Assembly (NCBI GenBank): GCA_964249405.1
Contig: CAXUBX010000007.1
Coordinates: 1-57,000 of the forward strand
Direction: 5' to 3'
DNA from: CAXTPV01 sp964249405
GTDB lineage: Bacteria; Pseudomonadota; Alphaproteobacteria; Acetobacterales; Acetobacteraceae
DNA: 57,000 nucleotides
The stretch's first letter is position 1. Each line of letters opens with the position of its first letter. A model generated the notes under the pieces. That model worked only from the letters and a program-made list of their open reading frames with translations, searched no databases and was not told the origin of the DNA. Of the stretch, positions 1 through 8,178 are shown in pieces. The position numbers were made by a program, and so were the translations under genes.

Positions 1-44
1 GGGGCGCCGCCCCTGCACCCCGCCAGGAGCCGGCGGGCTCCTGG
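1..44. repeat. Double-hairpin GC-rich intergenic repeat (left-edge copy)
   Basis: Two adjacent inverted repeats lie just past the stop of the minus-strand LysR gene. The first is GGGGC-gcc-GCCCC at 1-13. The second is CCAGGAGCC (23-31) pairing with GGCTCCTGG (36-44) across a 4-base loop. The same two-hairpin layout recurs near 12.5, 34.3 and 44.5 kb. It probably works as a transcription terminator for the LysR gene, although no U-tract is seen. Confidence 0.55.
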
Positions 45-55
45 ACCTCGTCCGG

Positions 56-982
56 CTACAGCGGTTCTGTTCCATCCGACTGTGCGCGCACCATGTCGAT
101 GAATGCCCTGAGCGGGGCTGGTATCTGTCGTCGCCCGGGGTAGTACAGATAGAAACGTGGCTTGATCGGGCACCAGTCTTCCAGGACTCGTTGCAGAGCG
201 CCGCGCGCGACATCCTCGGCGACGAGCTCCTCGAACACGAAAGCCAGGCCGACCCCGTCCAACGCAGCGCGGATCATCAGCGCGGTATCATCCACGACGA
301 GCGGACCGGTGACCTCGAGTTCCATCGACTCCCCGTTCCGCTCGAATTCCCACGCATAGCGCGATCCGTTGGGAAAACGTCTCTCGATGCAGCGGTGGCC
401 TTGCAGGTCGTGTGGCACGCGCGGGCGAGTGCGGCCGGCGAAATAGGCGGGTGCTCCGACGACCGCGAAACGGCGCGCCGAGCCAACCGGGAGAGCGACC
501 ATCCCCGGCGAAAGCCGACGGTCGCGGCGTATCCCCGCATCGAAGCCTTCGGCAACGATGTCGACAAGGCCGTCGAAGCTCACGACATCGAGCCTGATGT
601 CGGGATAGGTCGATAGGAACCGTCCGATCAGCGGCGCGACGACCAGCGCGTTGGCGATACGCGGAACGTTCAGGCGCAGTGATCCGGACGGCCTGCCGCT
701 GGATATCCGAGCGCTGTTCAGCGCTTCCGCGACCTCTCCGAGCGCCGGCCCAAGCCGCTCGAGGAGCGCGCGGCCCGCCTCGGTGAGGCCGACGCTGCGG
801 CTCGTCCGATGGAAGAGGCGAGCGTCCAGAGTGTCCTCAAGCCCGCGAATGACGTGGCTGAACGCCGATGCGCTGACCCCCCGCTCGATGGCCGCCCGGC
901 GGAAGCTTCCGTGGCGGGCGACCGAGACGAACGCCTGCAGGGCGGCAAGGCTGGGCTCGCCGAATGATGAGCTGCTCTTCAT
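56..982 (-). CDS. LysR-family transcriptional regulator
   Basis: This 308-residue protein has an N-terminal winged helix-turn-helix (about residues 11-70; LQAFVSVARHGSFRRAA and the SRSVGLTEAGR wing) and a LysR substrate-binding domain. The chosen ATG at 982 places the HTH at the normal distance from the N-terminus; longer in-frame extensions reach into the divergent gene and look non-coding. It is divergent from the Gal80-like gene at 1081 with 98 bp between them, the classic arrangement for a LysR regulator and its target, so control of that gene is the likely role. The effector is not predictable. The GGAGG before the ATG is unusually close (1-2 nt), so the exact start is less certain than the family call. 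Confidence 0.9.
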   Translation of the reverse strand: MKSSSSFGEPSLAALQAFVSVARHGSFRRAAIERGVSASAFSHVIRGLEDTLDARLFHRTSRSVGLTEAGRALLERLGPALGEVAEALNSARISSGRPSGSLRLNVPRIANALVVAPLIGRFLSTYPDIRLDVVSFDGLVDIVAEGFDAGIRRDRRLSPGMVALPVGSARRFAVVGAPAYFAGRTRPRVPHDLQGHRCIERRFPNGSRYAWEFERNGESMELEVTGPLVVDDTALMIRAALDGVGLAFVFEELVAEDVARGALQRVLEDWCPIKPRFYLYYPGRRQIPAPLRAFIDMVRAQSDGTEPL

Positions 983-1080
983 TCCTCCATTGAGCCGGGA
1001 GACCGTCTCTTCAGCAATGACTTGGCAACCCAGGTCGAGGGCGACGCCGCGCAAGCTGCGGCTGCGATGGAGATACGACG

Positions 1081-2169
1081 ATGGCAAGGCCGTTGCGGGT
1101 GGGAATGATAGGTGCCAGTCCGGATGGTGGCTGGGCACGGGAGTCGCACGTCCCGGCCGTCCAGGCACTGCCTGGTCTTGAGCTCGCGGCGGTCGCGGGC
1201 AGGACACAGCGGTCGGCCGATGCAGCGGCCCGCGCGTTCGGCGTGCGCAGGGCATACGGCGATGCGGCCGACCTGTTCCGGGATCCTGACATCGACTTGG
1301 TCACGGTCGCCGTCACGCTTCCGGCGCACCGCGCGTTGCTCCTGGCGGCACTGGCAGCAGGAAAGCACGTCTATTGCGAGTATCCGCTCGGGCTGGACGT
1401 CGAGGAGAGCCGGAGCCTGGCGCAGGCTGCGCGGGAGGCCGGCGTGCATGCCGCCATCGGTCTGCAGGCCCGGGCCAACCCGGCCGTTCGCCAGGCTCGC
1501 GAACTCCTCGCGGCAGGCGCCATCGGACGCACGCTGACCGCGCGGATCATCTCGACCACCGCCGGCTTCGGGCCGAACCCGGACCCGGCTGTCGCCTACA
1601 CGGAGGATCCCGCGAACGGCGTGACCGTCATCACCATCCAGGCGGCGCACACGATCGACGTCGCCGTCGCCCTTCTAGGCGACATGGCCGCGATCTCGAC
1701 GCTGGCCACCACGCAGTATCCCGTCATCCGGATCGGGGGCGGGCCGACCCAGCCAAGGCGGACGCATGATCACCTGCTGATGCAGGCCCGGCTGTCCGGC
1801 GACGCGGCGCTCTCAGTCGAGGTTGCCGGCGGCCGTCCGCCCGAGACGCCTTTCCTGTTCGAGATCATCGCGGAGAGCGGCATGATGGCGCTCCACGGCG
1901 GCGCGCCGCGGGGCTTCCAGTCGGGGCGGCTCCGCCTGCTGCTCAACGGCGACCCTCAGGCGGTGGACGAAGGAGAGCTGGCATCTCTGCCCGACGAGGC
2001 GCTGAACGTCGCCGCAACCTATGCCGGGCTCCGCGATGACATCGTCTCGGGGACCTCGACCACCGTCGGGTTCGACCATGCCGTCCGTCTCGCGCAATGC
2101 ATCGACGACGCGATGATCTCCTCACAGACCGGCCAACGCCGAAGGCTCAGCGACCAGCGGCCACTCTGA
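1081..2169 (+). CDS. Gal80-like Gfo/Idh/MocA-family protein
   Basis: The protein has 362 residues with an N-terminal Rossmann fold (nucleotide-binding turn GASPDGGW, residues 11-18) and a C-terminal Gfo/Idh/MocA alpha/beta domain. Typical enzymes of the family carry an EKP motif whose Lys is catalytic. Here residues 100-102 read EYP, so the lysine is missing. The extended context (CEYPLG, then NGVTVITIQAAHTIDV and DHLLMQARL) resembles fungal Gal80 and its relatives more than the dehydrogenases. It may be a ligand- or NAD-sensing protein, or a reductase using a different proton relay. GGAG lies 8 nt before the ATG. It is divergent from, and probably controlled by, the LysR gene at 56-982. Confidence 0.85.
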   Translation: MARPLRVGMIGASPDGGWARESHVPAVQALPGLELAAVAGRTQRSADAAARAFGVRRAYGDAADLFRDPDIDLVTVAVTLPAHRALLLAALAAGKHVYCEYPLGLDVEESRSLAQAAREAGVHAAIGLQARANPAVRQARELLAAGAIGRTLTARIISTTAGFGPNPDPAVAYTEDPANGVTVITIQAAHTIDVAVALLGDMAAISTLATTQYPVIRIGGGPTQPRRTHDHLLMQARLSGDAALSVEVAGGRPPETPFLFEIIAESGMMALHGGAPRGFQSGRLRLLLNGDPQAVDEGELASLPDEALNVAATYAGLRDDIVSGTSTTVGFDHAVRLAQCIDDAMISSQTGQRRRLSDQRPL

Positions 2170-2221
2170 GCGGCCGAGAGCGGACCGGCAGCTACTGAGC
2201 GGGAGAAAGCGGGAAACGGGC

Positions 2222-2724
2222 ATTCGGCGTTGGTCGCCTGCTCCACGCCCTCGTCCTGGGGAACTCCTTCGCCTGGCCGGCGCGACGGTCCAAGGGCATG
2301 ACGACGCTCTCGCGGGTCGTCGGCAGCCGCCCGGCTCGGCCTCTCATCAGACGCCACAACGCGCTGGTCCGGTGGCTCATTCCGGCCGGCATCAACCGGA
2401 CGCTGACGGAGGCGGAGATGGCGGCCTATACGGGGCCGTTCCCGACGCCCGACACGCGGCTTCCCACCTGGATCTTCGCCCCGCCAGATCCGTCTGAGCG
2501 AAGGCTCTCTGTCGGAGGTCGAGGCGGGCCTCGCGAGATTGGTGGACAAGCCGGCGCTGATCCTATGGGGCGATGCCGATGGCGCGTTCCGCGCCCCCGA
2601 TCGCGATCGCTTCGCCAGCCTGTTCCCGACCCATCGCATCGTGAACCTGCGCGGCGCGAAGCAGTTCATCCAGGAGAACGCGACGGACGACATCGCGTCG
2701 GCAATCCTCAACTGGCAACGCTGA
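2222..2724 (+). pseudogene. Decayed alpha/beta-hydrolase (haloalkane-dehalogenase-like)
   Basis: Two reading frames each carry half of one alpha/beta-hydrolase. The upstream frame (about 2232-2490) reads LVLGNSFAWPA and then the cap-region GINRTLTEAEMAAYTGPFP...PTWIF. The matching C-terminal half is in another frame (about 2487-2724) and reads LVDKPALILWGDADGAFR...ASLFPTHRIV. The N-terminal part with the HDWGG/nucleophile elbow is absent. The segment that should carry the catalytic His (usually G-H-Y/F-I-Q-E) reads GAKQFIQEN, so His is replaced by Gln. Truncation, a frameshift near 2490 and loss of the catalytic residue together indicate a pseudogene. It lies in the same orientation 52 bp after the Gal80-like gene and may once have been co-transcribed with it. 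Confidence 0.75.
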
Positions 2725-3536
2725 GGCGGGCTTCGCCGGCGGTCGCTACCGTGTGGTCTCGCCGCACCATTCTCTGGCCACTGACGGCCGCGCAATCCCG
2801 ATGGGCGTGTTGGCGGACCGTGTTCAGCTGGTGCTCACCGATCGTTCCACGCTCTCGAAGGATCGAGTTCGCGGTGTTCTGGCCGAGAACGTGGCGCTTG
2901 GCCGACCTCCGCGCGGCGTCTTACGGATAAGCGGGTACGGCAGCCAGCGAATGCCACGCTGCTCCGCCCGCTTCGGTGCCACCCAGCAGCAGGCGCACCG
3001 TGGTGCGTTCCGGCAGCGGCAGCAGCAGCGAGCGGCCAGACCCGCGGCCGTAACCTCCGCCTGCCCTTGACCTGCGCGGCCGCCACGGCACCGATCTCCG
3101 CCACCGCCGGCAGGTGAAGCAGGGAGGCCCGACGAGCCTCTAACCTCCACTCGGAAACACGAAAACAGAACGTATATTTATCGGATAGCTGGACTCGAGA
3201 CGCATTATCGATAATCATCGTTAGCCGGCGGTATGATCCCAGCATGGAGCAATCAAGAGCGTGGGATGCAGGCTTCTCCAGTCTCGCTTAAACTCCCGAC
3301 CGGATGTCCGACCGCCGCTTGCTGGCCCGCCGCCATCCATTCTCGGGCGACGTCATGCCCGAGCGTCGTGGCGCGACGGTTCCGGGCCGAGCCCTGAGGA
3401 CATCGCGGGCGGGCACCGGACTGCGGCCGCGCCACCAGGGCAGGAGGCTATCGGCCTCCGCGGCTGATGGGATGTGAGCGGCCCGGGGCAGGCGAGGTCG
3501 AGAGCTGCGCCACCAGCCCAGCCATCGGAGATCGAA
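2725..3536. other. Long non-coding stretch with an AT-rich pocket
   Basis: I recognise no gene here. Open frames on both strands encode low-complexity Arg/Ala/Ser-rich translations with no family resemblance. Positions about 3140-3240 are clearly more AT-rich than the rest of the window and include the perfect palindrome at 3204-3215. This pocket is the best candidate promoter/operator zone for the monooxygenase-metNIQ operon starting at 3537, and would leave a leader of about 300 nt. Remnants of insertion or decay following the hydrolase pseudogene are possible. Confidence 0.5.
3204..3215. promoter_or_regulatory. Perfect 12-bp palindrome ATTATCGATAAT, candidate operator
   Basis: ATTATCGATAAT reads the same on both strands and sits in the AT-rich pocket upstream of the monooxygenase/MetNIQ operon. 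Palindromes of this size often bind dimeric repressors. No adjacent regulator gene exists in this block, so the binding protein is unknown. Confidence 0.35.
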
Positions 3537-4946
3537 ATGACGACACAGATCCGCTTCAACGCGTTCGACATGAACTGCGTCGGGCATCAATCCCCGGGGC
3601 TCTGGGCCCATCCGCGGGATCGCTCCTGGCAATACAAGGACCTGGAATACTGGACGGGGCTGGCGAGGACGCTGGAGCAGGGCATATTCGACGGCATTTT
3701 CATCGCCGACGTGCTGGGCGTGTACGACGTCTACAAGGGCAATGCGGAGCATGCCATCCGGCAGGGCGCGCAGATCCCGGTCAACGATCCGCTGCAGCTG
3801 GTGCCCGCCATGGCAGTCGCGACCGAGCACCTGGGCTTCGGGATCACCGCCTCGATCTCCTTCGAGCACCCGTACCCGTTCGCCCGGCGCATGTCGACGA
3901 TGGACCATCTGAGCAAGGGCCGCGCCGGCTGGAACATCGTCACCTCCTATCTCGAGAGCGGCGCCCGCAATCTCGGCCAGTCGTCCCAGGTGGCGCACAA
4001 CGACCGCTACGATGTCGCCGAAGAATACGTGGAGGTGCTCTACAAGCTGTGGGAAGGGAGCTGGGAAGAAGGCGCCGTTGTGCGTGACCGCGAGGCCCGC
4101 ATCTTCGCCCACCCGGAGAAGGTGCACGAGATCGGCCACGAGGGTCGCTTCTTTCAGGTGCCGGGCTTCCACCTGTGCGAGCCCTCGCCGCAGCGCACCG
4201 TGGTGCTCTACCAGGCCGGCGCCTCCGGCCGCGGCAAGGCGTTCGCGGCGCAGCATGCGGAATGCGTGTTCGTGGCCGCGCCGACGAGGCCGGTCCTCAA
4301 AGCCTACGTCGCCGACATCCGTCGCCAGACCGCGGCGGCGGGGCGCGACCCGCGCAAGCTCTACATCTACACACTGTTGACGGTCATCGTGGACGAGACC
4401 GACGCGAAGGCGCGCGCCAAGTTCGAGGAGTATCAGCGTTACGCGAGCTACGACGGCGCGCTCGTGTTCATGTCGGGCTGGACCGGCATCGACTTCGGCC
4501 AGTACGCGCCCGCCGACCTGATCCGCAAGGTCGAGACCAACGCCATCATCTCCGCCGTCGAGGCATTGTCGGAGGGCGATCCCGACAAGCGCTGGACGGT
4601 GGAGGAGCTGGCTAAGTTCGGCGGCATCGGCGGCATGGGACCGGTGGTCGTGGGCTCGGCCGCCACGGTCGCCGACATCCTGCAGGACTGGGTGGCCGAA
4701 ACCGGGGTCGATGGCTTCAACCTGGCCTACGCGGTCACGCCCGAGACCTTCGAGGACGTGGTCCGGCACTTGGTGCCGGAGCTGCAGCGGCGCGGCGCCT
4801 ATCCAACCGCCTACGTGCCCGGCACGCTGCGCGAGAAGCTGTTCGGCGACGGTCCATACCTGCCCGCCGGACACCCCGCGGCACGCTACCGCGACATCGA
4901 GCACGTCAAGCGCGAGGCCGCGGCGGCGCGACGACCGGCGGCCTGA
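3537..4946 (+). CDS. NtaA/DmoA-type FMN-dependent monooxygenase (LLM class)
   Basis: This 469-residue protein belongs to the bacterial-luciferase-like flavin monooxygenases of the nitrilotriacetate monooxygenase A / DszA / SnaA / CmoJ group. The evidence is the N-terminal MTTQIRFNAFDMNCVGHQSPGLW, the GWNIVTS block, NDRYDVAEEYVEVLYKLWEGSW and the conserved C-terminal DGFNLAYAVTPETFEDVV. Family members use FMNH2 supplied by a partner reductase and O2 to cleave C-N or C-S bonds; no reductase gene is adjacent. The ATG at 3537 is preceded by GGAG with a 6-nt spacer. Five bases separate the stop from metN, so the enzyme and importer are probably one transcript. In related clusters this pairing degrades sulfur-containing amino-acid derivatives, but the substrate here is inferred only. 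Confidence 0.88.
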   Translation: MTTQIRFNAFDMNCVGHQSPGLWAHPRDRSWQYKDLEYWTGLARTLEQGIFDGIFIADVLGVYDVYKGNAEHAIRQGAQIPVNDPLQLVPAMAVATEHLGFGITASISFEHPYPFARRMSTMDHLSKGRAGWNIVTSYLESGARNLGQSSQVAHNDRYDVAEEYVEVLYKLWEGSWEEGAVVRDREARIFAHPEKVHEIGHEGRFFQVPGFHLCEPSPQRTVVLYQAGASGRGKAFAAQHAECVFVAAPTRPVLKAYVADIRRQTAAAGRDPRKLYIYTLLTVIVDETDAKARAKFEEYQRYASYDGALVFMSGWTGIDFGQYAPADLIRKVETNAIISAVEALSEGDPDKRWTVEELAKFGGIGGMGPVVVGSAATVADILQDWVAETGVDGFNLAYAVTPETFEDVVRHLVPELQRRGAYPTAYVPGTLREKLFGDGPYLPAGHPAARYRDIEHVKREAAAARRPAA

Positions 4947-4951
4947 CCGCC

Positions 4952-5985
<1,034 letters not shown>

Positions 5986-5989
<4 letters not shown>

Positions 5990-6687
5990 GCACCCGTCCG
6001 ATCACGCAGGACATCGTCCTCGGCAACGACACGCCTTGGGCCGACCTGCCCTCGCTCATGCTGCCCGCCTATGCCCAGACCTGGATCATGGTCGGCATCG
6101 TCATGGCCTTCGTGGTCACCATCGGCGGCGGCGGCGGCGTAGCGCTGTTCAACAGCTCCGCCCGCGGGCTGCGCCCACATCGCCGCGTCAACGCTGCCCT
6201 GAGCTGGGTCGTCAACATGGGACGGTCGCTGCCCTTCCTGGTGCTCATGGCGGCGATCATCCCTTTCACGCGTCTCCTCACGGGCACGACCATCGGCATC
6301 CCGGCGGCGGTGGTGCCGATGGTGGTCGCGGGCATCCCGTTCTTCGCCCGCCTCGTCGAGACCGCGTTCCGCGAACTGCCGGAGGAGGCGACCGCGGTCG
6401 GCCTCGTGTCGGGTGGCTCCCTCATGCAGATCGTCGGTACGGTGCAGCTCAGCGAGGCGCTGCCCGGCCTGATCGCAGCGGTCACGTTGAACGTGATCTC
6501 CATGATCGAATACTCCGCCATCGCCGGCACAATCGGGGCCGGCGGCATCGGCTATCTCGCGGTGGTCTACGGCTATCAGCGGTTCGACCAGCACGTGATG
6601 ATCGCCACCATCGTCGTCCTCGTCGCCACCATCCAGCTCGTCCAGTTCGTCGGCGACCGCCTCGCCGCGGCCGCACGGCGTCCATGA
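5986..6687 (+). CDS. metI: MetI-like ABC importer permease
   Basis: This 233-residue inner-membrane permease has about five hydrophobic segments and a binding-protein-dependent transport EAA loop (EATAVGLVSGGSLMQIVGTV). The later GTIGAGGIGYLAVVYGYQRFD region is highly typical of MetI. The GTG at 5986 overlaps the metN stop and removes an unrelated upstream extension; the family usually has 215-235 residues, which agrees with this choice. It forms a MetN2-MetI2 complex with the preceding ATPase and receives substrate from the protein encoded 31 bp downstream. Confidence 0.9.
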
Positions 6688-6718
6688 CCTTGCCTCCACC
6701 AGCGTCGAGATCCCGGAA

Positions 6719-7603
6719 ATGACCAGCAACCAGGTGGAGTTCGAGTTCAAGAAGAAGAGCAGGCTGCCGCTCCTGCTCGGCGGCGCGATCGTGCTGCTGG
6801 TGCTCGCCGGCATCGGTTATGCGGTCCTGGATCGGGGCAGCCGGAAGGTCGTGTTCGGCGACACGCTCAAGGTCCATTACGAGCCCGCAATGGCGGGCGA
6901 GGAGAAGCTGATCCGCTTCGCCGCCGACAAGGTCGCCCCCGACTACGGGCTCAAGCTCGAAGCCGTTCCGTTGCAGGACTCCGTCCAGGCCAACCGCGCG
7001 GTCGCGGATGGGCAGTATGCCGCCACGATCCACGAGCACCGCTGGTGGCTCAAGCAGGTGGTCGATGCGAACGGCTTCGCGCTGACGCCGACGGAGCCGA
7101 TCTTCCAATGGGCTTTCGGCGTGTACTCCGACGACCACCGGTCGGTGGCGGCACTGCCGCAGGGTGCCGTGATCGCCGTACCGAACGATGGCGCGAACCA
7201 AGCCCAGGCCCTCTGGCTTCTGCAGCGTGCGGGCCTGATCAGCCTCGATCCGAAGATTGAGCCGCGCGTCGCCAGGCTCCGCGACATCACGGGCAATCCG
7301 CATGGGTTCGTGTTCAAGGAGATGGACCTGCTGTCGCTGCCGCGGGTGCTCGACTCCGTCGACGCGGCCGTCGGCTACGTGCTGCAGTTCGACGCCGGCA
7401 AGGTGCCGCGCAGCAAGGGCATCCTGTTCCCGCCACCACCCCACACCTTCGCATCGCAGCTGGTGATCGGCACCCCCTACCTGCACGATCCGCAGATCGA
7501 GAAGCTGGAGAAGGTGTTCGCCGACCCGCGCATCGCCGCGTACCTCAAGTCCACGGACGATCCGCAAGTCCAGGGCGTCCTGACGCCGGTCTCGGTCAAC
7601 TGA
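6719..7603 (+). CDS. metQ: MetQ/NlpA-family substrate-binding protein, membrane-anchored
   Basis: The protein has 294 residues. After a charged N-terminus (FEFKKKSR) there is one hydrophobic helix (about 15-35), then a periplasmic NlpA/MetQ fold (GDTLKVHYEPAMAGEEKL, KVAPDYGLKLEAVPLQDSVQANRAVADGQ, AVIAVPNDGANQAQALWLLQRAGLI). Canonical MetQ is a lipoprotein with a lipobox Cys. Here no Cys follows the hydrophobic segment and the region is followed by DRGSRK, so it looks like an uncleaved signal anchor. It is the last gene of the monooxygenase-metNIQ unit. The substrate is not predictable from sequence. Confidence 0.88.
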   Translation: MTSNQVEFEFKKKSRLPLLLGGAIVLLVLAGIGYAVLDRGSRKVVFGDTLKVHYEPAMAGEEKLIRFAADKVAPDYGLKLEAVPLQDSVQANRAVADGQYAATIHEHRWWLKQVVDANGFALTPTEPIFQWAFGVYSDDHRSVAALPQGAVIAVPNDGANQAQALWLLQRAGLISLDPKIEPRVARLRDITGNPHGFVFKEMDLLSLPRVLDSVDAAVGYVLQFDAGKVPRSKGILFPPPPHTFASQLVIGTPYLHDPQIEKLEKVFADPRIAAYLKSTDDPQVQGVLTPVSVN

Positions 7604-7962
7604 AGGCTGCTTCGAATGCGACCGGATCGAGCTGTGGTTTTCTTCACTGGGGCGAACGACTGCCGCTCTGGCATTCCGAGGTTGGTCAGACCCTGTGCGA
7701 CCTGGCTGCCGGTTCGGCGCCCGCGGTCACAGGCGTCACGGAGCGTTTCTTCGACCTCGACATGCACCAGGATGAGGACCGCTTCCGCCGGTTCAACGAG
7801 AGCCTGCTCGTCCTGACCGAGTTCGGATGCCGCCTCGTTGCCGGAGAGGACGATTGGTCCCGGCACAACCCGATCCACAGATGGTGGGGCGGAACGCGAC
7901 TTACGAACGAGACGCTCTGGCGATGGGACGCGGCCCAGGGTCAGCTTCTGGCACCGGCTTGA
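7604..7962 (+). pseudogene. C-terminal remnant, DUF1835-like protein
   Basis: One frame is open from the metQ stop to a TGA at 7960-7962 and reads like a genuine protein: HWGERLPLWHSEVG..., then LLVLTEFGCRLVAGEDDW and the C-terminal RWWGGTRLTNETLWRWDAA. The end resembles the C-termini of DUF1835-domain proteins as I remember them; this is not verified. No ATG, GTG or TTG opens the frame before an internal ATG at 7762, so the N-terminal domain is missing and the gene looks truncated. An alternative is a short real protein from 7762 (66 residues). Together with the hydrolase remnant at 2222 it brackets the monooxygenase-metNIQ block. Confidence 0.5.
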
Positions 7963-8178
7963 GTCCTAAGGACACGAAGCAGGCCCTGGCCCGGGAGCGA
8001 CGGTCCGCTCTGGAGCGCTCCATCGCGAGAGGCCGACACTCCGATCGGCAAGGAGCATCCCCCCACGAACGCCCAGGCCTTCCACGCCGTTGAAGCAGCG
8101 TGCGGCCGGGCCGACCAGGGCGAAAACGTCATCCGGACGCCGCTTAACCGGGACGCCTCGTCCGGCTAGTCTTCGGAG

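Noticed and set aside
2753..3245. Overlapping open frames on both strands in the gap before the monooxygenase
   Set aside because: Translations are low-complexity and match no family; high GC produces long spurious frames, and both strands are open at once.
7762..7962. A separate 66-residue gene starting at ATG 7762
   Set aside because: The same frame is protein-like well upstream of this ATG, so it is better read as the tail of a truncated gene.
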